A stretch of DNA of 64,000 bases from an uncultured Lachnospiraceae bacterium (GTDB taxonomy: Bacteria; Bacillota; Clostridia; Lachnospirales; Lachnospiraceae). The position numbers and the translations under genes are program-made. Shown one piece after another: positions 54,418-62,269 of the stretch (its first letter is position 1; each line of letters begins with the position of its first letter). The notes beneath the pieces are model-generated. The model ran no database searches. It saw only the letters and a program-made list of their open reading frames with translations, and was not told where the DNA came from. Location: NCBI GenBank assembly GCA_910585765.1, contig CAJUES010000010.1:9618-73617 (forward strand), read 5' to 3'.

Positions 54418-56031
54418 TCACGGCTGCGCCTGCTGCTGTGCCTGCTGCTCCAACAGTTGCTGCTGCTGCTGTTGCAAAAGCGCCTGATAGTACGCATCCA
54501 GCGCCGCCTGCTGCTCCGCTGCCGCCCGCTGTTCATCCGTCATCGCAGCCTGTTGTTCCGCTGCCGCTGCCATCTCTGCCTTGATCGCTGACGCCTCCGC
54601 CTTGCAGGTGTCGATGCTCCCCGACGCCACCGCCGCGTTGATGCGGGCGGCGTAGTTCGGATTGTCCGTGTTGACGCCCACCGTCGCCGATCTCGGTGAC
54701 ACCTTGTAGGAGCTCTTGTTGATCACCTCCCGGCTCACCTCGACACCGTTCTCCTCCACGATCTTCCAGAGCTGCGCCGTGTAACCTATGTGCGCCGACT
54801 CCACGCTGATGTAGCCCACACCCTGGCTGGTCGTCGGCGTGATGATCTCGTGATCCGGACGCGTTGTCGACAGCGTCTCGCTCTCGTATCGCACGACACG
54901 CCCCGGATCCCGCTGCTCCATGCCGTAGATCGTGAACGTGATCTGTTTGTTCTCCGTGATGCCCTCTATGTAGATCGGATTATCCCATCTGTTGACAAAC
55001 CGGAAATCTTTGCCCGCCGATTCCGCGATCGCAGCGTCCATCGAAGGCTTCACGTAGGTGATGATCATCGAGTGGTTGTGCCGCTCGGTCACTTCGAGCT
55101 CTGACAGCAGCACCGCGTTGTACAGGGTCGTCGACACCTGGCAGATGCCGCCGCCCAAACTGTCAACCACCTTTCCGTTCTGGTAGGATCCAGCCGGATA
55201 ATACCCGTTCGCCTCCGTAAAGGGCTTGATCGCATCGTATGTCGAGAATTCGTCGCCCGGATAGAGCAGCGTCCCGTTGATCAGCCGACAGCCGTTCTCG
55301 ACATTCTTGCACCTTGCAGAACTGCTGGTGGAGTAGCTTGTCGTAAAGGTGCCGAGCACATCCGTCATCTTCTGCAGATCCTCGACGGTTCCCTTCGGCT
55401 CCGACACATCGATCACCAGGTCTATGGATGCGTCCTGGTAATCCCAGCCGACTGTGATATAGTCGTACGCCTTGTTCAGCGATTCCTCGATGTTCACCCG
55501 CTGTCCGGTCTGCCCCTGTTCTATGACGAACTCCCCGTCGATCCTGGTGATCGTGTTGTTGATGGGCGGGACATCGTACTCCGCGCACTGCTCCTCGAGC
55601 ACTGCACGGATCAGATCCCTGTCGAGCGCCAGTTTCAGCTCATAAACCTTATTGCCGTGCTTTAGATCCTGGATCGCCTTGTATCTCCTGACGATATTTC
55701 CCTTTTTGCCAAGCGCCGCTGCCGCGTCGATGTCTTCCACATTCACCCACTGCAGCCCGAGTTCCCCCGCCATAACGCCCACATAATGGTCATCCACAGC
55801 GCCAAAAGTGATATGTTTTGTCTTTAATTCCTCGACAAACGCGCTGACAGCCGCCTTTGCCTCATCTGCAGTCATACCCGCGAGGCTGATGTCCCCCATG
55901 TACACCCCCTCCAGGATCACGTCATCATCCGAAGCTGCCACAGCATCACCCATCGCTGCCACGCCCGTCGCCACTGCCAGGAGCAGCAGCGTCAGCACAG
56001 TGAGTCCAACACATCTCCCTACTTTCTTCAT
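54418..56031 (-). CDS. Secreted VanW family protein
   Basis: 537 residues. Signal peptide (residues 1-33), two peptidoglycan-binding-4/YoaR-like segments (~40-240), a VanW domain (TSYSTSSSARCKNVENGCRL ... YPAGSYQNGKVVDSLGGGIC ... ERHNHSMIITYVKPSMDAAI, ~245-400), a G5-like strand domain (~420-470), and a C-terminal tail of ~60 residues rich in Gln and Ala, including a run of seven Gln around residue 520. VanW proteins are cell-wall-associated; activity is unknown. Ribosome site AGGAG is 10 bases upstream. Confidence 0.88.
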   Translation of the reverse strand: MKKVGRCVGLTVLTLLLLAVATGVAAMGDAVAASDDDVILEGVYMGDISLAGMTADEAKAAVSAFVEELKTKHITFGAVDDHYVGVMAGELGLQWVNVEDIDAAAALGKKGNIVRRYKAIQDLKHGNKVYELKLALDRDLIRAVLEEQCAEYDVPPINNTITRIDGEFVIEQGQTGQRVNIEESLNKAYDYITVGWDYQDASIDLVIDVSEPKGTVEDLQKMTDVLGTFTTSYSTSSSARCKNVENGCRLINGTLLYPGDEFSTYDAIKPFTEANGYYPAGSYQNGKVVDSLGGGICQVSTTLYNAVLLSELEVTERHNHSMIITYVKPSMDAAIAESAGKDFRFVNRWDNPIYIEGITENKQITFTIYGMEQRDPGRVVRYESETLSTTRPDHEIITPTTSQGVGYISVESAHIGYTAQLWKIVEENGVEVSREVINKSSYKVSPRSATVGVNTDNPNYAARINAAVASGSIDTCKAEASAIKAEMAAAAEQQAAMTDEQRAAAEQQAALDAYYQALLQQQQQQLLEQQAQQQAQP

Positions 56032-56063
56032 AGATATCTACTCCTATTTTTGCTCGGTTTTTT

Positions 56064-56092
56064 TTGCATTGTTCCGAATAATGTGCTATAAT
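56064..56092 (+). promoter_or_regulatory. Sigma-A promoter read toward the 202-residue protein
   Basis: TTGCAT (56064-56069), 17-base spacer, TATAAT (56087-56092) on the plus strand. Transcripts would run antisense through the small membrane protein gene (56106-56216) before reaching the gene at 56250. Confidence 0.6.
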
Positions 56093-56105
56093 ATGATACG
56101 ATGTA

Positions 56106-56216
56106 TCAGATACCAAAAACACCTAAAGCCAGTGGTACTACCATAGCCAGTACCAGAAGGATGGCTATGACGGCAGCGATCTTGCGCTGGGTTTTTTTAT
56201 TGTTCATATTCATCAT
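56106..56216 (-). CDS. 36-residue small membrane protein
   Basis: MMNMNNKKTQRKIAAVIAIL then LVLAMVVPLALGVFGI: a basic head and one membrane helix, with AAGGGG 9-10 bases before the first ATG. The same shape (N/K-rich head, VxxLLVLAMVxPL) occurs as tiny proteins in many Clostridia, to my recollection. Located 74 bases upstream of the VanW gene on the same strand, so probably cotranscribed. Function unknown. Confidence 0.6.
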   Translation of the reverse strand: MMNMNNKKTQRKIAAVIAILLVLAMVVPLALGVFGI

Positions 56217-56249
56217 GGCTGTTCACCCCTTTTCGAAAGGATATTATAT

Positions 56250-56858
56250 ATGAATTTTCTGATTTTTGCAAGCTTTCCTATTATATGTCTTATATTTTCT
56301 TATGCCCTGCACAGCACAAAGCGCAAGGAACAGGATGTCGACCAGGAGTTCTGGGACCGGGAGCAGCGGGCAAACTTCACGCGGAAGAAACCGCTTGACG
56401 GCCTGGACTATATCACGATCCCCGAAGAGCTGCTCACCATGGAGCCCTCGGTCATGACCGAGGAGGTTGCAGGCTGCCTGCGCGACCTGAAAGACTTGTC
56501 CGCCTCAAAGATCGTCAATCTGACCGGCTACACCAACACGGATCTCAAGCTGGAATACGGCACTGCTAATATTACTATATTAAGCGATTACGATTTTCAT
56601 TACACAAATCTGGTAACTCTGCTGCAAAAGCTCGCGGAACTGCTGCACGACGATCTGGAGGATGCGCTTGCCGTCAAGGTTCTCGAGTTCGCCGTCTCCA
56701 CCGGGACTGACGTCAGCAAGAGCTACTACCTGCTCGCCCAGCTCTATCAGCAGATGGGCACGCCGGAGAAGATCGGGCATCTGATCACACAGGCGCAGGG
56801 CATCAACTCCATCATGAAGGACTCGATCGTCGAAAATTTGCAAGCAGCTTATCGATAA
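56250..56858 (+). CDS. Hypothetical membrane-anchored protein
   Basis: 202 residues. One N-terminal membrane helix (NFLIFASFPIICLIFSYAL), then a charged linker and a helical domain with TPR-like spacing (VLEFAVSTGTDVSKSYYLLA, QLYQQMGTPEKIGHLITQAQ). AAAGGA precedes the ATG. No family recognised. The 3' end overlaps the convergent exonuclease gene by 47 bases. Confidence 0.75.
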   Translation: MNFLIFASFPIICLIFSYALHSTKRKEQDVDQEFWDREQRANFTRKKPLDGLDYITIPEELLTMEPSVMTEEVAGCLRDLKDLSASKIVNLTGYTNTDLKLEYGTANITILSDYDFHYTNLVTLLQKLAELLHDDLEDALAVKVLEFAVSTGTDVSKSYYLLAQLYQQMGTPEKIGHLITQAQGINSIMKDSIVENLQAAYR

Positions 56859-57576
56859 GCCTGCTTGCTTCGTTTTTGGTGATCTTTTCCAGATCGATCG
56901 CCTCGTCCGTGACGTTTGTCACCGGGTAGAGCGTCAGATCCTCGCACCGCAGATGATACTGCCCGATCAGCTTCTGCAGAAGCTCCAGCTGCTTTGGCGT
57001 TGACGGGCTCTCCTTTTTCACGGTGTAGATCAGCTGTCTGGGCTGAAAGATCCCGCTTTCCTGACCGCCGTACTCGCGCGCCAGGATCCCGTAGAGCCTG
57101 TGCGCCGCAACCGCATCGTTCAGCGCCCTGTGCGCATCCAGCGCGATCTGATAATGGTCACACAGAAAGCCAAGCTGCCTGCTCTCCAGATCCCCCAGAA
57201 ACTGCCTGGCGATCCGCAGCGTGTCGATCCCCTGCTTCTCAAATGCCCGCTTCTGGTTCACAGCCGCCTTCTTGACAAAGGAATAGTCGAACAAAATATT
57301 GTGCCCCAGGAGCACATCATCGCCCACAAACTGCAGGAATGCCTCCAGGATCTCCTCGATGTACGGCGCAGCTGCCACATCGTCATCGCGGATGCCCGTC
57401 AGCTCGACGATCCGCGCAGGGAGGCTCTTTGCCGGGTTGACGAACGTGGAAAACGTCTCCGCAGGCTCCCCGTCCCGGACCCTGACCGCCCCGATCTCTA
57501 TGATCTTGTCATACTTGGGATTCAACCCGGTCGTCTCGATGTCGAAGGCGACATAATTCATTGGTATATTCATATT
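56812..57576 (-). CDS. DnaQ-like 3'-5' exonuclease (PolC-type epsilon domain)
   Basis: 254 residues. DEDDh exonuclease: Exo I VAFDIETTGLNPKYDKIIEI (~8), Exo II LLGHNILFDYSFV (~93) and Exo III HRALNDAVAAHRLYGIL (~155). The extra C-terminal ~75 residues (STPKQLELLQKLIGQYHL...) resemble a short DNA-binding helical tail. Possible start codons: ATG 57576 is 6 bases after GGAGG. The first 68 bases overlap the 3' end of the glycosyltransferase gene in another phase, which implies coupled translation. Confidence 0.85.
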   Translation of the reverse strand, partial: NMNIPMNYVAFDIETTGLNPKYDKIIEIGAVRVRDGEPAETFSTFVNPAKSLPARIVELTGIRDDDVAAAPYIEEILEAFLQFVGDDVLLGHNILFDYSFVKKAAVNQKRAFEKQGIDTLRIARQFLGDLESRQLGFLCDHYQIALDAHRALNDAVAAHRLYGILAREYGGQESGIFQPRQLIYTVKKESPSTPKQLELLQKLIGQYHLRCEDLTLYPVTNVTDEAIDLEKITKNEASRLIDKLLANFRRSSPS

Positions 57577-58537
57577 CATCCTCCGGCTTGTCCCCGGATA
57601 CTGCAAGCTGTTTCTGGTACTCCCTGTTCAGAAAGATCAGACTCATCTCGTAATCCTGCATGTTCTTCTGCTTCATGGTGGAGAGCATCAGCCCTGCAAA
57701 AAAGGACTGCATCGCCGCCATGTACACAAAACCGCACACGATCAGCGTGGGGAAGCGCTCCACAAGCCCTGTGTCGAAATACTCTCCCATCACAGGCGCC
57801 AGAAAGGCTGTCGAGAGCAGCACGAGCACGACGGCGATCCAGGAGAAAAATCCCATCGGCTTGTAATTTTTGTACAATTTAATGATCGTCATGATCACTT
57901 TGAAGCCGTCCGAGTAGGTGTTGAGCTTCGATTCGCTGCCCTCCGGCCTGTCCCGGTACTGGATGATGACATTCTCCACACGCATGTTCTTGTCGATGGC
58001 GTGTATGCTCATCTCCGTCTCGATCTCGAACCCCTTCGAGAGCACAGGAAACGACTTCACAAACTGATAGCTGAACGCCCTGTAGCCGGTCATGATATCG
58101 CGGATGTCGCTCTTGAACATGCTGTTGATCGCGCCGCGCACCAGCGAATTCCCAAAATTGTGGAACGGCCGCTTATTCTCCTCGAAATACGAGGAAGAGA
58201 GCCTGTCCCCCACAACCATGTCCGCGTTCCGCTCAAGCACTGCCTCGCACAGCTTTTCCGCCTCGTCCGCCGGGTATGTGTCGTCGCCGTCCGTCATGAC
58301 ATAGCACTTTGCATCGATCTCCCGGAACATCCGCCTGATCACGTTGCCTTTTCCCTGCTGGTACTCATAGCGCACAACGGCGCCCGCACGCCGCGCGATC
58401 TCGTCCGTCCCATCCTTGGAATTGTTGTCGTACACGTATATCACCGCGCCCGGAAGCGCCCTCTTGAAATCCTTTATCACCTTTTCTATTGTCTTGCTCT
58501 CATTGTAACAGGGAATGAGCACTGCGATCTCGTCCAT
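57509..58537 (-). CDS. Family 2 glycosyltransferase (DPM1/polyprenyl type)
   Basis: 342 residues. GT-A fold: IAVLIPCYNESKTIEKVIKD, YVYDNNSKDGTDEIARRAGA, DxD-type motif in VMTDGDDTYPADEA (~88), and RDIMTGYRAFSYQFVKSFPV. Two C-terminal membrane helices (~230-250, ~265-285) are like those of lipid-linked sugar transferases. Probably makes an undecaprenyl-sugar for surface glycans. The last ~25 codons coincide with the start of the exonuclease gene, so the C terminus (YEYTNELCRLRHRDDRVESQ) is likely a read-in tail. Confidence 0.88.
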   Translation of the reverse strand: MDEIAVLIPCYNESKTIEKVIKDFKRALPGAVIYVYDNNSKDGTDEIARRAGAVVRYEYQQGKGNVIRRMFREIDAKCYVMTDGDDTYPADEAEKLCEAVLERNADMVVGDRLSSSYFEENKRPFHNFGNSLVRGAINSMFKSDIRDIMTGYRAFSYQFVKSFPVLSKGFEIETEMSIHAIDKNMRVENVIIQYRDRPEGSESKLNTYSDGFKVIMTIIKLYKNYKPMGFFSWIAVVLVLLSTAFLAPVMGEYFDTGLVERFPTLIVCGFVYMAAMQSFFAGLMLSTMKQKNMQDYEMSLIFLNREYQKQLAVSGDKPEDEYEYTNELCRLRHRDDRVESQV

Positions 58538-58616
58538 ACAAAACCTCCACATTTCATGATTTTAAAGTATTCCCATTGCAAGTGTACCATAATCCCGCCA
58601 CATAATAAAGAGGTTT

Positions 58617-59135
58617 TTACTGACATTGCCCCGCTTGTCTCTGACGCTCCCTGCAGATCTTGTTTCTGACGCGCAGCTCCTTAAAAAAAGTCTTGAGCAT
58701 CCCGGCACACTCCGCCTCCATGACCCCCCTCACCGTCTCCACCTGGTGGTTGAACTGGGGCGTGTCAAGAATATTGAGGATCGAGCCTGCGCACCCCGCC
58801 TTGGGATTCATGCACGCCATGACGACCCTGGGAATGCGCGCCTGCACAATGGCACCCGCGCACATCTGGCATGGCTCGAGCGTGACATACAGGGTGCAGT
58901 CCTCGAGCCGCCAGTCCCCGATCACTTTGCTCGCCTTTCTGATCGCAGTGATCTCCGCGTGGGAGAGCGTGCTCTTGTCGGTGTTGCGCCTGTTGTAGCC
59001 GCGCCCTATGATCTTTTGGTCATGCACGATCACACAGCCGATCGGCACCTCCCCGAGCGCATACGCCTTCTTTGCCTGTCTGACAGCCTCTCTCATATAT
59101 TTTTCGTCTTCGCTGAGTTCCTGTGTCCGCATCAT
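58617..59135 (-). CDS. tadA: tRNA adenosine(34) deaminase
   Basis: 172 residues. Zinc deaminase converting A34 to inosine in tRNA-Arg(ACG). Catalytic HAE in STLSHAEITAIRKASK (~57) and PCQMC in YVTLEPCQMCAGAIVQARIP (~87) are intact, and MNPKAGCAGSILNIL is characteristic of TadA. Start overlaps the upstream lysophospholipase stop (ATGA). Not related to the pilus tadA. Confidence 0.95.
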   Translation of the reverse strand: MMRTQELSEDEKYMREAVRQAKKAYALGEVPIGCVIVHDQKIIGRGYNRRNTDKSTLSHAEITAIRKASKVIGDWRLEDCTLYVTLEPCQMCAGAIVQARIPRVVMACMNPKAGCAGSILNILDTPQFNHQVETVRGVMEAECAGMLKTFFKELRVRNKICRERQRQAGQCQ

Positions 59136-60085
59136 TTTCCATCCATAACCTTTTTATCCGCAGTCTTTGCGTCCAGCCACGAGAGGACATCCCTGTAGAC
59201 CAGATCCCTGTCAAGCTCATTTAGCACCTCGTGCCTGTCCTCCTGGTAAATCTTCACCGAGACATCCTCAACGCCCGCGCGCTCACATCCGGCGGAAACC
59301 CTGCGCACATCCCTTCCGTAATGTCCGACCGGATCCTGTCCGCCCGCTATAAAGAACAGCGGAAGCTCCGAGGGGATCCTGGCAGCATTCTGTCTGTTCT
59401 GGATAAAGAAAAGCACCTCAAACAGTGTCCTGTAGCCATTGATCGTGAAGATAAAGGTGCAGTACTTGCTGCTCCTGCAGAAATCCACGATCCGGGTATC
59501 CCGCGTCATCCAGTCGCTCTTCGTGCGCGGATCCGGGATGCGCTTCTGGTATCCGCCAAACGCGCTCATCTCAAGAAGCCTGGACCGGAACCGGTCCCCA
59601 AACACGAGCCGCATCGCGTTCGACACGATCGTGCCTGCGATCAGGACCGGACGGCTCTGGCTTCCCGTACCGCAGATGACGGCGCCGTCCAGATCCATGC
59701 CGTAGGTCATCAGATACCGCCTCGCCATGAAGGAACCCATGCTGTGTCCCAGCAGGAAATACGGCTTGTTCTTATATTTTTTCTTTGCGTATTTCGTGAC
59801 CCGGTGCAGATCCGCCACGATGGTCGCACTCATGTTCCGCGGGCAGAAATATCCCAGATCGGCATCATTCCCCGCGGTCAGCCCGTGCCCTAAATGGTCA
59901 TTTCCGATCACCGCGTAACCGTGCCCGTTCAGAAACAGTGCAAAGTCCTCATAGCGGTCGATCATCTCGATCATGCCGTGTGAGATCTGTACGACTGCCC
60001 TGACTTCGCCATCCGGCTCCCACAACACCGCATGGAGCCTGTGCACGCCATCCTTTGACGGAATATAAAAATCTTTTCTCTTCAT
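59132..60085 (-). CDS. Alpha/beta hydrolase, lysophospholipase-like
   Basis: 317 residues. Monoacylglycerol lipase/lysophospholipase type: VQISHGMIEMIDRYEDFALF, DHLGHG (~75), nucleophile elbow LLGHSMGSF (~117), acid in GGQDPVGHYG and His in EDRHEVLNE (~287). No signal peptide. ATG 60085 is 8 bases after AAGGAG. Forms a two-gene unit with tadA deaminase. Confidence 0.9.
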   Translation of the reverse strand: MKRKDFYIPSKDGVHRLHAVLWEPDGEVRAVVQISHGMIEMIDRYEDFALFLNGHGYAVIGNDHLGHGLTAGNDADLGYFCPRNMSATIVADLHRVTKYAKKKYKNKPYFLLGHSMGSFMARRYLMTYGMDLDGAVICGTGSQSRPVLIAGTIVSNAMRLVFGDRFRSRLLEMSAFGGYQKRIPDPRTKSDWMTRDTRIVDFCRSSKYCTFIFTINGYRTLFEVLFFIQNRQNAARIPSELPLFFIAGGQDPVGHYGRDVRRVSAGCERAGVEDVSVKIYQEDRHEVLNELDRDLVYRDVLSWLDAKTADKKVMDGK

Positions 60086-60120
60086 CGCTTTTACTCCTTT
60101 TTGATTTCCCTGCTCGCGCG

Positions 60121-60171
60121 CCGGGCACCCGTCAGCACCTGCTGACATTTTTCCTCCGGGTGCCCGTGTGC
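60121..60171. repeat. Cloverleaf-like repeat, family 4, copy 2
   Basis: CGGGCACCC and GGGTGCCCG enclose an inner hairpin GTCAGC-ACCT-GCTGAC and unpaired ATTTTTCCTCC. Same parts and order as 43713-43763. Confidence 0.7.
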
Positions 60172-60205
60172 AAAAAACGGGAGCAGTCCTTCCTGCCCCC
60201 GTTTT
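60172..60205 (-). terminator. Intrinsic terminator of the 71-residue gene
   Basis: ACGGGGGCAG and CTGCTCCCGT pair, followed on the minus strand by six T residues; the A-tract on the other side would also serve plus-strand transcripts. Confidence 0.85.
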
Positions 60206-60248
60206 TCCAGCTTTGATCGACACCTCAATAATTATTTAGATATGAACT

Positions 60249-60464
60249 TTACATTTTTGAAATCATCACGACTGACAGGTCATACTCGTCAAGAAATTCA
60301 TCAATATCCCTCTCATCGTTGATCTCCATAGCTACCTCAAAATCCCCGGTCACAGGATTTAAAAAACCTGCTATCATCTCTCCTGTCGCCTGGATTTTTC
60401 TGATCATTGGCTTCTTGTTTAAAATATCAATCCTCTCAGATACTTCTCTCTTTGCTACTAACAT
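60249..60464 (-). CDS. 71-residue conserved-looking small protein
   Basis: MLVAKREVSERIDILNKKPM at the start, then TGEMIAGFLNPVTGDFEVAM and an acidic tail ending DLSVVMISKM. No membrane segment and no recognised family. GGGGAG is 7 bases before ATG 60464. Has its own terminator (60172-60205), so it is likely an expressed single gene. Confidence 0.7.
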   Translation of the reverse strand: MLVAKREVSERIDILNKKPMIRKIQATGEMIAGFLNPVTGDFEVAMEINDERDIDEFLDEYDLSVVMISKM

Positions 60465-60805
60465 GCTGTCTCCCCTTTCAACCCTCTTCAATGTTATATA
60501 TCAACTTTTATGCGCCCCTTGTGACAAGTTTACCTCTCTTAAACCGCCACACCTTTCCGACTGGCTTCGGGCATTGATTCCTCTCCGAACATGCCCCGCC
60601 CTGAGCAGCTTCTAAGTTCTATATATCTATAATCCTTATTAAAGCAGTTATGTTGTCAAGGTGCCGTTAGCGTGTGCGAACACGCCTCCGAGATGATCAA
60701 AGCTTATTTATGATCAGTTTCTTTCCCGGTTCCATTCTCCCTCTAAGGATACCGGCGCAGAAACATAACCAACGCGATCGTATAAAATATTATGTAAACC
60801 CTCTA

Positions 60806-60839
60806 GTTATCCACATATCTACATAATTTTGTGGATAAC
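60806..60839. promoter_or_regulatory. Inverted pair of perfect DnaA boxes
   Basis: GTTATCCACA (60806-60815) and TGTGGATAAC (60830-60839), 14 bases apart. Each contains the strict DnaA box TTATCCACA. No dnaA or dnaN gene is nearby. Confidence 0.6.
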
Positions 60840-61047
60840 TCACAAAAAGTTTTTGTACAAGGACTTCTTTTTCTACTTCCAGCCATTTTTCTCAATAGTA
60901 GCATATGTATTTTTATAAATCAATCCTTATTTTCCAAATTGTGCAAATTTACATAACTTTTTAGTTATGTTTACCATATTCCTCGTTATGTTACCGAAAA
61001 AGCGCCCCCGCACTGTGCGGGGACAGCGACAGTTTTGGCACAAATTA

Positions 61048-61064
61048 TGCTTTCTGTCGGATGT
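61048..61064 (+). repeat. Fragment of family 1 repeat
   Basis: TGCTTTCTGTCGGATGT matches the left arm of copy B (TGCTTTCTGTCAGATGT) with one change. The rest of the element is absent. Confidence 0.35.
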
Positions 61065-61132
61065 ACTTGTCAGTCCCTTGCCGCGACTTTTTTCAAGTGC
61101 GGCGGGAGCGGTTATCCTGCCCGCCCAGGGCG

Positions 61133-61172
61133 CAGAAATAACCCGTATGCTGTGGCATACGGGTTATTTCTG
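61133..61172 (-). terminator. Perfect 18-base hairpin at the lipoprotein gene end
   Basis: CAGAAATAACCCGTATGC and GCATACGGGTTATTTCTG pair over TGTG; the stem includes the stop codon of the gene ending at 61164. The following tract is not T-rich. Confidence 0.6.
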
Positions 61173-61553
61173 AAATATTCCCTCTATCCTGTCCTGGATC
61201 TCCTCCGCGGAGAGTCCCTCCGCATTTTGAAGCAGTGAATCGAGCGACGCCTTCGCCTCGCTGAGCTTCTCCTCATCCGTGCTGTAGTCATCTATGAACG
61301 ATCTGATCGACTCCTCGAGCTTCGCCTGTCCCTCGCCGTCATCCCCCAGCGCTTTTGACAGATCGTCACTCTTAAAAAAATCACTGACTTCCTGCGAGAA
61401 TGCCTTCCTGAGCTCCTCCGCCGCCTGCGCCTTGATATCGCTGACAACATTTTCCATCTCCGGAGCCTGCGCCGAAAGATCCCCCTGACAGCCGCCCATG
61501 CCGCCCGCCATGAGCGCACTGACCGCCATTGCAGTCACTATTGCCCTTCTCAC
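61164..61553 (-). CDS. Putative lipoprotein, acidic helical
   Basis: 129 residues. The N terminus has a lipobox-like AGGMGGC (Cys ~22) after a hydrophobic stretch, then an acidic, helical domain (FSQEVSDFFKSDDLSKALGD ... SLLQNAEGLSAEEIQDRIEG). GTG start overlaps the preceding stop (GTGA). No family recognised. Cotranscribed with the 141-residue gene upstream. Confidence 0.65.
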   Translation of the reverse strand: MRRAIVTAMAVSALMAGGMGGCQGDLSAQAPEMENVVSDIKAQAAEELRKAFSQEVSDFFKSDDLSKALGDDGEGQAKLEESIRSFIDDYSTDEEKLSEAKASLDSLLQNAEGLSAEEIQDRIEGIFQK

Positions 61554-61975
61554 TGCTGATCACCTTCTGTCTGGGCCTTCTCCTGCACCACATTCGCCAT
61601 CTCGAGCGCCTCCTCCCTGATCAGGTTCTCCTTCTTCTTCTTGGTTGAAGTCACCGGTTTCTCAGACCACGCCATGGCTTTGATGCCGGGCGTCGTCGTC
61701 CGGATCCTGAGGTAGCTCTTCCCGTCCTCGACAAACCTGACGATGGATATATTCTTCCAGACATAAAACTCAAACGGTGCAAACTCGATCTTGATCTCCT
61801 TGAGCAAACCCTTCGTCTCGAAATTTACCAGCTTATTGTCCACCCGGACAGGCATGGTATATATATATTTATTATCGGTGGTCTGAATGATCGTCGTCTC
61901 AAAAAGTGCCGATTTTCCCTCTTTACTGACTCTGATCGCAGCCATAGCCGGTATTGGAATATCTTCTACATTCAT
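61550..61975 (-). CDS. Hypothetical protein, PilZ-N/YcgR-like strands
   Basis: 141 residues, no membrane segment. A strand-rich core (SALFETTIIQTTDNKYIYTM, PVRVDNKLVNFETKGLLKEI, FEFYVWKNISIVRFVEDGKS) vaguely recalls the N-terminal domain of YcgR flagellar brake proteins but the PilZ part is absent. C terminus is Lys/Glu-rich. ATG 61975 is 11 bases after AGGAG. Role unknown. Confidence 0.65.
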   Translation of the reverse strand: MNVEDIPIPAMAAIRVSKEGKSALFETTIIQTTDNKYIYTMPVRVDNKLVNFETKGLLKEIKIEFAPFEFYVWKNISIVRFVEDGKSYLRIRTTTPGIKAMAWSEKPVTSTKKKKENLIREEALEMANVVQEKAQTEGDQQ

Positions 61976-61996
61976 GTACACACTGCTCCTTCCTGC

Positions 61997-62057
61997 GGAA
62001 CTGTGCAGAAATAACGATATCCTGTGCGATCATTGCATGTTATTTCCGTACATTTCC
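61997..62057. repeat. Palindromic repeat, family 2, copy 3
   Basis: GGAACTGTGCAGAAATAAC and GTTATTTCCGTACATTTCC pair around GATATCCTGTGCGATCATTG. Arms and core match 5032-5086 and 13243-13320. It lies just upstream of the 141-residue gene. Confidence 0.55.
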
Positions 62058-62125
62058 TAACAATTATATATTACAGTATAATCTGTTTATTTGTGTATTG
62101 TCAAGGATAAACGCAAAGTCGCTCC

Positions 62126-62216
62126 TGATGTTGGTTATCGTTCAGCCCAGGACTTCGCACTGTGCTGCGAAGTCCGTGAGAAAGCATAGCGGCAAAGCAA
62201 CCGGGAGCCAACATTA
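62126..62216. repeat. Nested inverted repeat
   Basis: TGATGTTGG (62126-62134) faces CCAACATTA (62208-62216); inside, GGACTTCGCA/TGCGAAGTCC (62150-62175) forms a second hairpin. The following AAAGCATAGCGGCAAAG slightly resembles the core of family 1. No gene between 62058 and 62269. Confidence 0.5.
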
Positions 62217-62269
62217 ATACACTGCATGGAAGGAATAAGCGTGCCAAAGATGCCAGGCTGGACTATGTA

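Larger units (their letters stand above)
60465..61163. other. 0.7 kb gene-free region with DnaA-box pair
   Basis: AT-rich, no supported gene. Contains a GCGTGT/ACACGC hairpin near 60671, a palindromic pair of DnaA boxes (60806-60839), an AT-rich block (60880-60990), a CCCCGCA/TGCGGGG hairpin near 61006, a family 1 fragment (61048-61064) and a CCGC-ACTT/AAGT-GCGG hairpin (61081-61102). Confidence 0.6.

Noticed and set aside
54418..54620. Frameshift caused by the Gln-codon run in the VanW gene
   Set aside because: The frame stays open through the run and ends with a normal stop; a Gln/Ala-rich tail is plausible for a wall protein.
60780..61000. Chromosomal origin (oriC)
   Set aside because: DnaA boxes and AT-rich DNA are present, but there are only two strict boxes and no dnaA, dnaN, rpmH or similar origin markers on either side.
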